A stretch of DNA of 64,000 nt from Alentia gelatinosa (GCA_950022655.1 OX465580.1:102132797-102196796); one strand, 5' to 3'; positions 52,609 to 61,375 are shown, counted from the first letter of the stretch. The notes: generated from the sequence alone by a model not told the origin. Program-made: numbers and translations.

Positions 52609-52626
52609 TGGCGATCTTGCCAGGAT
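52609..52626 (+). promoter_or_regulatory. Primer-binding site
   Basis: Starts TGG two bases after the 5' LTR, the standard position for a tRNA 3'-CCA to pair. The following bases (CGATCTTGCCAGGAT) do not match a tRNA I can name with confidence. TGGC and GCCA in the site could also pair with each other. Confidence 0.7.
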
Positions 52627-52661
52627 CTGGAATCTTACAAACAGAAAAGCGGTGGTGAACG

Positions 52662-53854
52662 ATGGCAGAACAGAAGAAGTTAGATTTAGCGGTGGTGGAA
52701 GCAACGAGGAGGAGACTCAACGAATTCTTGAAAGGTACACCTATTACCGATGGATGCGACCGATCAACCTTGCGTGAGTGGGTGGACTCGCTCGACTATG
52801 CGCAACGCAACGTGGATCCGGGGAAGGCCCTAATGATGGAAGCAGCATCGGCAAAAGCCAAAGGCGGGCTTGCACGCTACATGGACAGTGTTAAAGACGA
52901 ACTGACGGGCAAGGAACCACCGGTAGCGATAACATGGGAGGCGGTGAAAGAAGCTATTTTGAAAAAGTTCTTGAGTCCAGCGGAGATGAAATCTCTGCGA
53001 CGGAAAGTGGAAAAAGCACAGCAAGGCGGTTGCGAGAAGGTACGTGAATTCAGTGAGCGATACATGGAGGATGTGCATCGAGCCTATACATTAAGAGAGC
53101 AACGTATGGAACTAGTAGAAAGTCAGTTAAAAGACTTCTTTATAAATGGACTGCGAAGCACGCAATTACGAAACATGGTAGGGTGTGGTAGGCCGGCAAA
53201 TGTAGACGAAGCCATCGAAGCCGCCAATCACAATGCTAGTGTACTGGAACTCGATGTGGAGGACTTAGAGCAAGCGGCCGTGTCCTCTCCCGTAAAACAA
53301 AAATGTAATGAAGATGAAGCATCCATAAAGGAAGTTGCGGGGGTGCTGAAATCGCTAGAACGACAGATACAGTCCTTGGTAGTCGCATTGAAACCTACCA
53401 AAGCCAAGGAACCAATGGAGGTCGCTGCCGTACAAGCACCAGAAACGAATCAAGCGCAACAGAATGGAGGGATGGTGTACCAGGCGATGCCCGTGAACCC
53501 GATGTTCATGGACCATGGTGCGGCGTCGGCGGCGCCCAACATCTTTTACATGGGACGCCTCAACCACAGCCGCGCGGTCGGGGGAGAGGCAGAGGTCGCG
53601 GGGGCAATGGGACAGGTAACAGAACGTCCTCGTCTAACACACGATGCTATGAGTGCCAAGGATATGGCCACATAGCCATGAACTGTGCAAATCGGAACGG
53701 ACTAGGATACAATCAGCAAGGTAACCAACAGTTCCACAACGAAGGGGATTGGAATAGGGGCCAAACGACGCCAAATCAAAACTTGGACAGGACGCAAAAT
53801 GGTCAAAACGGATACTCCAATAATCAATACCAAGGACAGTACCAGGGAAACTAA
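52662..53854 (+). pseudogene. gag, frame broken before the nucleocapsid region
   Basis: Capsid-type polyprotein that would package the element's RNA. The first frame (52662-53675, 337 codons) starts MAEQKKLDL 55 bases after the LTR. Residues ~90-170 look like a retrotransposon capsid domain (AITWEAVKEAILKKF, then FINGL). The CCHC zinc knuckle C-X2-C-X4-H-X4-C is clearly present at 53645-53686, preceded by Arg-Gly repeats. But it lies one frame back (-1) from the capsid frame and runs to a TAA at 53852. Both frames are open over a long shared stretch before the knuckle, so the exact break point cannot be fixed; the Arg-Gly repeats suggest it lies upstream of about 53560. A one-base loss is the simplest cause. 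A sequencing error near the G runs at 53579-53611, or a second frameshift signal, are alternatives. The downstream slippery site matches the knuckle frame, not the capsid frame, which supports the knuckle frame as the native end of gag. Confidence 0.85.
53645..53686 (+). other. Nucleocapsid CCHC zinc knuckle
   Basis: The 14 codons encode CYECQGYGHIAMNC, an exact C-X2-C-X4-H-X4-C. The motif binds genomic RNA in retroviral nucleocapsids. It sits in the -1 frame relative to the upstream capsid frame and is followed by an N/Q/G-rich tail to the gag stop. Confidence 0.93.
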
Positions 53855-53875
53855 TAGCCGCGTCAGACGGACGCG
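53845..53875 (+). promoter_or_regulatory. -1 ribosomal frameshift signal, gag to pol
   Basis: The heptamer GGGAAAC (53845-53851) is in the phase G GGA AAC relative to the knuckle frame and is followed at once by the gag stop TAA (53852-53854). Seven bases later comes a perfect 6-bp GC-rich stem, CGCGTC (53859-53864) with GACGCG (53870-53875), closing a 5-base loop. A tandem -1 slip puts the ribosome into the pol frame, which is open from 53824. Heptamer phase, spacer length and stem all match the known design of retroviral -1 sites. Confidence 0.88.
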
Positions 53876-56800
53876 TGTGTGTTCATGTGCAACAGGGAAG
53901 CACGGGAATTCACACGCTGGTTGACTCTGGCGCGTCGAGATCATTGGTGACCGCCGGTATGTGGAAATTATTATGTAGGGAAAGTGAACGTCCACCAGTG
54001 CTTTTACCGGGTGTTCCGTTACATTCATTATCCGGCCATACCATACAAACACAAGGTGTAGCGCAAATACCCCTGCTGGGAAAGGAGATATCGGTGTATG
54101 TGTGCGACCAACTAAAGCATGATTTGTTACTAGGTATTGACGCGATGGAGGTGTTGGGATGCGAACTAAACTGTACAGATCGGGTGGTGATCTTAGCCAG
54201 CCAGAAGTTTAACTATGGCACATGTGATGATTTTATAAGGGAAGTTGCCGGAGTTCGCGTAGAACTGGATGACTGGAGAACCCTCTATCCACAGGTGTTT
54301 GAAAATTCACAAGGAGTATTGCAGGCAGCACCCGAAGTAGTAATGCATATTGATGTTGGACAACATGCTCCCATAAGACAGAAACCATATCGGATCCCCC
54401 TAGCTCTCAAGGACAAAGTAAAGGATGAACTAGATAAGTTGTTACAAGCGGGTGTAATAACGCCAAGCCAAAGCCCGTGGTCGTCGCCACTGCTAATCGT
54501 GCCGAAACCAAATGGAAATATCAGGTGTTGCGTTGATTTTCGTCAGATCAACCTACTGTGTAAGAAGGATGCGCATCCCCTACCCCATATACAGGACATC
54601 TTTGACGCACTGTCGGGGGCGACCATGTTCTCGGTTATTGATTTAAAGAACGCTTACTATCAGATTGAGGTTACTCCGGAGAGCAGGGAGATTACAGCCT
54701 TTGCAGCACCAGGCGGGCTGTACGAATTTGCACGTATGCCGCAAGGTTATTGCAACAGCCCTGCCACATGGCAGCGTTATATCAATATGGTACTGTCCTC
54801 ACTACTCGATAAAACGGCCCTTGTCTACTTGGACGACATTATCGTGTATTCCAAGAACGAAAAAGACCACACGCATCATTTGGATCAAGTGTTTCAGTTG
54901 TTAGCCAAACATAGACTCACGGTGAACTCAGACAAGTGTAAACTACGTCAAATCGAAGTCAAACTGCTAGGTTACATTGTGGGCAGACATGGAATACGAC
55001 CTGACCCTAACAAGATCGAGGCCATACAAGATATGGCGCTGCCCGGCTCAGTCAAAGAAGTACAGCGATTCCTGGGTCTTGCGGGGTACTACCGTCAGTG
55101 TATTCCCAACTTTGCGGCAGCAGCAGAACCACTGGTAGAACTAACACACAAAAATGAAATATTCCAGTGGACACCGAGGAGATGTACAGCATTTGAAATA
55201 CTGAAAAACATGTTAACCTCAGACACGATCATGGCATTTCCTGATTCGCGAAGACCGTACCAACTGTATGTAGACGCCAGCAACACGTGCATCGGTGGAA
55301 TATTAACACAAATCGATTCAGTGGGAATTGAACGACCAGTGCAATATATATCAAAACAACTGACGACGAGCCAGAAGAAATGGGCAATCATTGAAAAGGA
55401 GGCGTTCGCGATCATATATGCGCTGCAAAAGCTGAATCCATATTTATATGGGGCCAACTTCGTAATAATAACTGATCACAAGCCCTTGGTTTCCTTTTTC
55501 AAACATGAGGTGAGGAACTCTCGTATACAGCGATGGGCCGTCTTGTTGGCAGAGTATGGGGCGCCAATTGAGTATCGAAAGGGCGTCTCAAATACCCGAG
55601 CTGACATGCTCTCTCGACTACCTCCGCGGCCTTCACAGCCGTCAGACGATGAAACCCCGCTTCCAGTTAACATGTGCGCTGTTGACGACAACTCATCTCA
55701 TCTACTAGAAGCAGCTTCGCTACTGTCTCGACCGTCGAAGCCAAACGTGACCCATGTCTCAGAAGACGAGGAATGGGATGATAGGTTCTTAAACAGAAAG
55801 GAATTGATAAAGTGTCAAAGCCGGAGACCAGAATATAGACAAGGATTGAATAAGGAAAACGACTATGTAGTGATCAACGGCGTATTGTACACGCTGCACG
55901 AACTAATGGGACAGAGTTTTCCACGGGTAGTGGTTCCCCCGGAACTGATGGAAGCGGTCGTGTTGGGTATTCATCAGGATCTAGGACATCAAAAAATGCA
56001 GAAAACTTTTCATCAGATAGCCTTGCGATACAAGTGGCCAAATATGAGAAGACAAATACATGAAATATTGCAAAATTGTCCAGTGTGTGTGCTATATCGA
56101 CCGATGAGAAGCTATCCACCAGCTCAACCGTTACCCACACCCACCACAGCCAACGAAATGATCGGTATTGACTTAATAGGACCACTACCAGAATCACCTC
56201 AAGGGAACAAGTATGCAGTAATGTGTATTGACCATGGCACCGGGTGGGCCGAGATCCTTCCCATACCGGACAAAAGAGCGTTGCATGTGGTTAGATTCTT
56301 GAAAGAACAATGGATAATGCGACATGGAGCCCCACACATCATAATATCGGATAGGGGTACCGAATTCCTCAACGCTGCAGTTCGACAACTATGTCACGAT
56401 CACCACATACAATGGAGATACTCGACCGCCTACCACCCAATGACAAACGCAAAGACAGAGCGGTTCAATGGCACCATTAAAGCAATGTTGGCTAAATTGG
56501 TGGAAGGAAAACCCGAGGAGTGGGAGAAAAAACTACCCACCGCATTGTGGGCTTATCGTTCATCCATTTCAACGGTGACGGGTTATTCACCATTCTTTCT
56601 CCAACACGGGAGAGAACCACCTACCATAGGAAGTCGGCACAAGACCCCGCCAGGAGAAGAACTAAAAGTACTAAATCATCAGATAAGAGAAAGAGAAGAA
56701 GCCATGCTCAAAGCACAGAAATGCACACAGCAAATTCAAGCAAAAAACAAGAATCGGCTGGATCAAAGAAAACCAGCGCCAGAATATAGAATAGGCCAGG

Positions 56801-57849
56801 AAGTGCTGTTGCATAACGTGAGGAAAACTACGTTTCAAGCTCCTTATCTACACGGATATATCATACAAGAGATTCGAAACAACGTGGTGACACTGCGTCA
56901 TCATACCGGGACAATACTACGTGTAAATATCGACAGGTTGAAAGCCGTCCCCTCAGCGGTGACATACCTGCCACGGCCAAGAAAACTAACGAACAATTGT
57001 GATAACGAACGAACAAAGCCCGTTTCTATCACGAAGGGACACAACACGGAACACGACACAGGTAACACATCAAAGAGAGTCTCGAATGGGCACGTAATAC
57101 ACGACCGATATTATCGACATCACAAAGATAGGACACTGACACGGAGTGCCACACCAAAAGAATACACTTGTGACAAACCGTTGACATGTAGCAATCGCAC
57201 ACAATCCACAATGTCAGTCACACCTCTTGACACCAAGACCGACACAGAGTCTCCTGAAGTACACTCCAGCGATAAAAGTGGCACGCAAGATAATCGGAGG
57301 TCGTGTCAGATACCGGAATATGACATGGACGGATCAACTGAAGGAGAGGAGTATGATAACAACACGTTGGCAGACTCGAGCCAGGGAACGATTAGCAATC
57401 CTGAGAGTGTACTAGAGGAAGAAACTGATAATGATACAGACATGACACGAGAAGACTCGGCCATGGAAGAACTTCAAAGGGAAGACATGGCGACCACAAC
57501 CCCTACCAAAGCGGATTATGTAATGTGTGAACCGGGCCGCCCAGATCAAGGTAATACACAACCGTCAGAAGGTGAAGAGGAGAGCAGTATACACCTGTCA
57601 ACAGGAAACCTGGGCGACACCGAGCACACCTGCCAGACAGTCAGGACAGACACTGACTATATAACCGACGATGGGAAGTCTATGGTCACAGACGATGATC
57701 AATTGTCAACCCGAACTCCACGAACCAGAGCCGAACACAGATCAATACGAGGACAACCAGTTAACACAACCGTTAATTATCGGGAGTGGTCGTCTACATC
57801 AGAAGAAACAGTATCGGATGATGATCAACGTAATACTTCTGCTGTGTAG
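53851..57849 (+). CDS. pol polyprotein (protease, RT, RNase H, integrase)
   Basis: Made as a -1 extension of gag; the frame opens after a stop at 53821. Residue numbers here count from 53875. Protease: LVDSGAS with the catalytic Asp at 17. Reverse transcriptase: begins about 165, catalytic YLDD at 318-321. RNase H: LYVDAS Asp at 467, then IEKEAF and TDHKPL, ending NTRADML. Integrase: zinc motif H-X4-H from 700 with CPVC, then D766, D826 and E862 with exactly 35 residues between the last two, and a C-terminal SH3-like region ending about 1040. All listed catalytic residues are present and no stop interrupts the 1,332 codons. The RT B-motif reads MPQGYCNSPATW rather than the MPFG-NAP form usual in Ty3/gypsy. 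No chromodomain follows. Residues ~1040-1324 form a long hydrophilic S/T/D/E-rich tail of unknown role that overlaps env by 179 bases. Confidence 0.96.
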   Translation, partial: LIAASDGRVCVHVQQGSTGIHTLVDSGASRSLVTAGMWKLLCRESERPPVLLPGVPLHSLSGHTIQTQGVAQIPLLGKEISVYVCDQLKHDLLLGIDAMEVLGCELNCTDRVVILASQKFNYGTCDDFIREVAGVRVELDDWRTLYPQVFENSQGVLQAAPEVVMHIDVGQHAPIRQKPYRIPLALKDKVKDELDKLLQAGVITPSQSPWSSPLLIVPKPNGNIRCCVDFRQINLLCKKDAHPLPHIQDIFDALSGATMFSVIDLKNAYYQIEVTPESREITAFAAPGGLYEFARMPQGYCNSPATWQRYINMVLSSLLDKTALVYLDDIIVYSKNEKDHTHHLDQVFQLLAKHRLTVNSDKCKLRQIEVKLLGYIVGRHGIRPDPNKIEAIQDMALPGSVKEVQRFLGLAGYYRQCIPNFAAAAEPLVELTHKNEIFQWTPRRCTAFEILKNMLTSDTIMAFPDSRRPYQLYVDASNTCIGGILTQIDSVGIERPVQYISKQLTTSQKKWAIIEKEAFAIIYALQKLNPYLYGANFVIITDHKPLVSFFKHEVRNSRIQRWAVLLAEYGAPIEYRKGVSNTRADMLSRLPPRPSQPSDDETPLPVNMCAVDDNSSHLLEAASLLSRPSKPNVTHVSEDEEWDDRFLNRKELIKCQSRRPEYRQGLNKENDYVVINGVLYTLHELMGQSFPRVVVPPELMEAVVLGIHQDLGHQKMQKTFHQIALRYKWPNMRRQIHEILQNCPVCVLYRPMRSYPPAQPLPTPTTANEMIGIDLIGPLPESPQGNKYAVMCIDHGTGWAEILPIPDKRALHVVRFLKEQWIMRHGAPHIIISDRGTEFLNAAVRQLCHDHHIQWRYSTAYHPMTNAKTERFNGTIKAMLAKLVEGKPEEWEKKLPTALWAYRSSISTVTGYSPFFLQHGREPPTIGSRHKTPPGEELKVLNHQIREREEAMLKAQKCTQQIQAKNKNRLDQRKPAPEYRIGQEVLLHNVRKTTFQAPYLHGYIIQEIRNNVVTLRHHTGTILRVNIDRLKAVPSAVTYLPRPRKLTNNCDNERTKPVSITKGHNTEHDTGNTSKRVSNGHVIHDRYYRHHKDRTLTRSATPKEYTCDKPLTCSNRTQSTMSVTPLDTKTDTESPEVHSSDKSGTQDNRRSCQIPEYDMDGSTEGEEYDNNTLADSSQGTISNPESVLEEETDNDTDMTREDSAMEELQREDMATTTPTKADYVMCEPGRPDQGNTQPSEGEEESSIHLSTGNLGDTEHTCQTVRTDTDYITDDGKSMVTDDDQLSTRTPRTRAEHRSIRGQPVNTTVNYREWSSTSEETVSDDDQRNTSAV

Positions 57850-59596
57850 CCTTGGGCTATGCACCACTACACAAGCATCACCCTTACTACAGAAAGATGG
57901 AGTGTTAGTAACGATGGAGGGAGAAGTGAGAGTGGTGTCAGCATTATGGACAATAGTCGTTACTTTAGAAGCCCCACGTGTACCGGAATTAGCAGGACTG
58001 GTGAAACAAGTACAGCACTATACCAACCTGTCGGTGGACCGAGTAGAGGCCAACACGATAGCAATATGGAACGTAAGAATGGCACAAACAATGAGGATTC
58101 TACAAGAGGGCGGTGAAAAAGTGAAGGAGGAAATGCACAACTCGGGAAGACAACGTCGTGGTATAAGGTCGGTTCTTGCGGAACTGGCTAGAGCATGCCT
58201 GGGAGTGGCCACCGAAAGTCAAGTCGACAATTTGGCTCTTCGAATAGACCAACTAGGCTCTTCCGTATCAAGGATGCAACAACATGAAGGACAATTATTG
58301 TCGTTATTAAATATCACCAAGAACTATGGAGTACAGACCAGAAAAGAGCTACACGCACTACAAGACCATACCACGCAGTTACAATCCATCATCACCAACA
58401 TCAACGCAAAGGTAAATGACCATATCTTAGCGATTCAAACGCTGCAAATAAATCAAATAGTGAATCAAGTACTCACAGTCATGGAGTTAGAAGTTGAACG
58501 ATTCACTAGAGCAGCAGACTTATTTCACCAGCAGATACTCCAGTTGGAAAGAGGAACGTTATCCAGAGATATACTCTTCTCGATGGAACTGAGTGCAATA
58601 TTGAAGGAGTTAGAACACCAAGGACACGCAGTACTTCCAGCATCGTGGTACTACAGGAATGTGAAAATAGACGACTTATGGGTAAGAGAAAACAAAATGG
58701 CCTATAAAATACTGTTACCAGCCATAAGCAGAGATGTTTATTTAATGTATGAACTACGCTACTTCCCCGTTTTGTTCTCGGACAACTTGACACGCACCAT
58801 AGAAGGAAGGAGAAAAGTAGCGATATCATCAGAAACCAGAGCATCGTTCATTCCCCGGGAAGATGTATGTTTAGGTCAAAGACCGGCTCTGTGTTTTCCG
58901 GCGATTCATTATAATCAGCCATCGTGTGAAGCTCAGCTAGTGGCGGGAGAAGGTGGACACCGCTGCAACGTGACGATAAGAAACAAACCGGACACTGATT
59001 CAATTGTGGTGAGAGACATCTCCAAACCATTTGTGGTAACGATAGTTCCGTTTAGAACCTTAACGGTGGTACATCGGTGCGTAGGAGTAACGGCTAGACG
59101 CGCAATAATAACAAATATAACACAGGTGGTATTAGGTGAACGGTGCGGTCTGGAGACCAAGGATTGGACAGTGAAAGGAGTACAAATAGGATTCAGACAA
59201 GTACAACTAGTGCCTTCAAAGCCGTTAAGACTACCAGCAGTATCGGTGTCGTGGCCGACAGATATTGAGGATAAAGTGTATGAACAATTGAAACAATTGG
59301 GATCATTGACCAGGTCGGTAACAGACCTAGGCGATTGGACGATAACACCTGTAAGCGATATGTCGGTATTCGACAGTCTGGGAGTTTCTGGAGTCTCACT
59401 GGGACTGGTCGATTTTGTATTGATCATGTTAGGAGGTGTAATTGGGTACATATATACGAAACGACGTTTCGTTCTGAAAGTAGTGAAGGACAAGATTAAC
59501 GAGATTCAGACCAGTCTGGGACAGGAACCAGTGACAGACATACCATTGTTACCCGCCCACACACAGACCACTACTGTGTACCCTGAATCGGTCTGA
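57671..59596 (+). CDS. env, class I-like F-type fusion glycoprotein
   Basis: Envelope protein that would mediate membrane fusion. The open frame has 641 codons. The first 49 residues are hydrophilic and overlap the pol tail, whereas a signal peptide (MMINVILLLCSLGLC) starts at residue 50, so translation probably begins at 57818 or 57821, likely on a spliced mRNA. A furin-type site RQRR lies at 160-163, followed by a Gly-initiated hydrophobic stretch (GIRSVLAELARACLG) that suits a fusion peptide, then heptad-like coiled coil to about 265. Six clustered cysteines follow in the distal ectodomain. A membrane anchor spans about 574-595, with a 46-residue basic-to-polar tail. I see five N-X-S/T sequons. 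Small subunit, RXXR, fusion peptide, coiled coil and C-terminal anchor match the layout of baculovirus F and errantivirus Env proteins (known); homology is inferred by layout only. No stop or frameshift is seen. Confidence 0.9.
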   Translation: MGSLWSQTMINCQPELHEPEPNTDQYEDNQLTQPLIIGSGRLHQKKQYRMMINVILLLCSLGLCTTTQASPLLQKDGVLVTMEGEVRVVSALWTIVVTLEAPRVPELAGLVKQVQHYTNLSVDRVEANTIAIWNVRMAQTMRILQEGGEKVKEEMHNSGRQRRGIRSVLAELARACLGVATESQVDNLALRIDQLGSSVSRMQQHEGQLLSLLNITKNYGVQTRKELHALQDHTTQLQSIITNINAKVNDHILAIQTLQINQIVNQVLTVMELEVERFTRAADLFHQQILQLERGTLSRDILFSMELSAILKELEHQGHAVLPASWYYRNVKIDDLWVRENKMAYKILLPAISRDVYLMYELRYFPVLFSDNLTRTIEGRRKVAISSETRASFIPREDVCLGQRPALCFPAIHYNQPSCEAQLVAGEGGHRCNVTIRNKPDTDSIVVRDISKPFVVTIVPFRTLTVVHRCVGVTARRAIITNITQVVLGERCGLETKDWTVKGVQIGFRQVQLVPSKPLRLPAVSVSWPTDIEDKVYEQLKQLGSLTRSVTDLGDWTITPVSDMSVFDSLGVSGVSLGLVDFVLIMLGGVIGYIYTKRRFVLKVVKDKINEIQTSLGQEPVTDIPLLPAHTQTTTVYPESV

Positions 59597-59895
59597 CCAA
59601 AAGATCACACGATTGACTTTTTATTGAATGAAAATTGTATTACAATGACATAACTGTTAGTAATGACGAAAAAATGTGGAACGATGATTAGACACGAAAG
59701 ATAATAATCATAGTAACGTAGTAATTACGATAGGTTAAGGAACAAAATAACGATAGAACCAAGATTGATATGACTTATGATAAACGATGTTTTAACTCCT
59801 ATAGATACGCCTGTATTAAGTAGACATGTAACCTTGTTGATTATGTACAAATGGTAGATTGAAAGAAATTTTCTACAAACGGTACAAAATTGCTT
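59597..59895 (+). other. Non-coding spacer between env and the polypurine tract
   Basis: About 300 bp of AT-rich sequence with no open frame, as expected for an untranslated region upstream of the 3' LTR. Confidence 0.7.
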
Positions 59896-59908
59896 GAAAC
59901 AGGGAGGA
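59896..59908 (+). promoter_or_regulatory. Polypurine tract
   Basis: GAAACAGGGAGGA lies one base before the 3' LTR (TGTAAC at 59910). This purine-rich run is the expected primer site for plus-strand DNA synthesis. Confidence 0.85.
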
Positions 59909-59909
59909 C

Positions 59910-60138
59910 TGTAACGGATCGGAGTTCGGCCTTATCGCCACCGCCTGGGTCCCTGCCGGGTGGAGGTGTATAGGCGGGGCTATGAATGATTGACAGCTTG
60001 GAGTCTTATCTGTTGACCTATGATTGGATGGTTGTAATAGGACCGGGGGTCGGTAAAGGATATAAGCAAGGTTGAAGGAAATAAAAAATCAGATTGTACG
60101 TGAAGTAGCTCGTGAGCGTTATTTATTGAGTAGTTATA
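59910..60138 (+). repeat. 3' LTR
   Basis: 229 bp, same ends as the 5' LTR, with the TATA-like motif at 60060-60066 and AATAAA at 60080-60085. It is followed by the second GAGT target duplication. Confidence 0.97.
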
Positions 60139-60142
60139 GAGT
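60139..60142. repeat. Target-site duplication, right copy (GAGT)
   Basis: Identical to 52374-52377, directly abutting the 3' LTR. Confidence 0.9.
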
Positions 60143-61252
60143 CCTCCAGCAACTTACCATATATTCATGAAAGCTCTTTTCAAGACGAGAATGAAGACAT
60201 GGTATGCGATGCCAAATCTATTGCTCCTAGAATATGTTTGTGAATTTAGAATTGACTGAATGGATATGTATTGTCACAGTATCAGTACATAAATCAAGCA
60301 TGGGAGTAAAGCATGTGCTTATTCTTGTTTATCACCTCTTGGAGGCGGTTACTCAAAGTTTACCATTAAAAACTGTTCATTTTCTTCAGAACTTATTTCA
60401 TATACCTTATACTGCTAACAGTGTGAGTAACAGAGAGGGTAGATTTAATCAAATCTGGATGCTGCTAGCAATAGTAAGGCAGAAATAAGGGTAACAAATA
60501 CAACTACAGATGAATAATCAAAAGTTATAGAATACTGTACGTGTCATCCCCTGCTGCCCAGTAGGTAGCACCGGTTAAACGATGTGTGGGAGACACGTGT
60601 AATGAACCCGAAGTCATTAGATCGTCGACACGAGACACCATCAACTGTCCATCCAATACCATGCGGGACAAACCTTATTCAGTTCTCAGGCAAAAAGGTG
60701 CACTTACAGACGACAGACAAATGCCAAGTCTGTTCAGTCTCTCAGACTCCCGCCCTACCTGGTGGGGCCACTTCCCGTCAGTAATTAGCTCACACCTGTA
60801 TTGTTGACATGTCATCCACCTCAGCTTTCTCTGTCTACCCACCCCCATCTCACACGTCACCAACAACCCTCTAATGGCGCCACACAACAGGGGTATGCTG
60901 CGAGAGCTGCTTAATTGGGTCTTATGTAATCCAGAAATTTGATTTTTTTTTTACCCGACCCTCCCTCTCTCTTCCTCTCTCTAAAATTCTGAGATGATAG
61001 ATGTTGATGGTGTTTAGTACCGAAACCTGAGCTAGTCTCAGACAGAATTCTAAACGTCGAGGTGTTGGGGGTAATTTCTGGGGTGGTGAGGATACCATCA
61101 TTCAAGGGCAAACCACTTTCTCCTCAATAGCTCTGGTATGGGTTAGTTTAGCATTCAGATATTGAGATTATGACATCTTTAAACCTACACAACCTTTTTG
61201 TATATATACTGGCATTTTCCCATAAGTTTCAGGTATATGATGTTTAAAAAAC
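60143..61252. other. Intergenic sequence, no gene seen
   Basis: Frames up to 84 codons, all without domain. A small GC-richer block lies at 60560-60890 with overlapping frames on both strands. Confidence 0.5.
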
Positions 61253-61375
61253 CTGTAGTGACTGAGCCATACGGATGCCGTTCTCAGCGTTTTGTTACAT
61301 ATGAACGTCCCTCTGCCTTTGGCCTAGGGACGTATTTTATGTAATACGAAAGACCTACGGACTCAGTAACTACGT
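61253..61375. mobile_element. Foldback element, 123 bp
   Basis: The left arm from 61253 (CTGTAGTGACTGAG) and the right arm ending at 61375 (CTCAGTAACTACG) are imperfect inverted repeats of about 50-60 bp. They meet at an exact AACGTCCCT/AGGGACGT-type core around a 13-base loop (61313-61325). The arms differ by a roughly 10-base indel. No coding capacity. Confidence 0.7.

Larger units (their letters stand above)
52378..60138 (+). mobile_element. Full-length Ty3/gypsy-like endogenous retrovirus with env
   Basis: A 7,761-bp element bounded by two 229-bp LTRs that start TGTAAC and end GTTATA. It is flanked by identical GAGT (52374-52377 and 60139-60142), a 4-bp target-site duplication. In order it carries a primer-binding region, gag, a -1 frameshift signal, pol (protease-RT-RNase H-integrase), env, a polypurine tract and the 3' LTR, all on the plus strand. 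By eye the LTRs differ at only two positions (both transitions, about 99.1% identity), so the insertion is young. Pol domain order with integrase last places it in Ty3/gypsy (known). The env makes it retrovirus-like, comparable in layout to errantiviruses. A break inside gag probably leaves this copy unable to make normal Gag by itself. Confidence 0.97.

Noticed and set aside
54665..54904. Secondary frames inside pol
   Set aside because: Shadows of the pol reading frame; the RT motifs are continuous in the main frame.
58933..59493. 186-codon minus-strand frame inside env
   Set aside because: Antisense shadow of env; all recognisable env features are on the plus strand.
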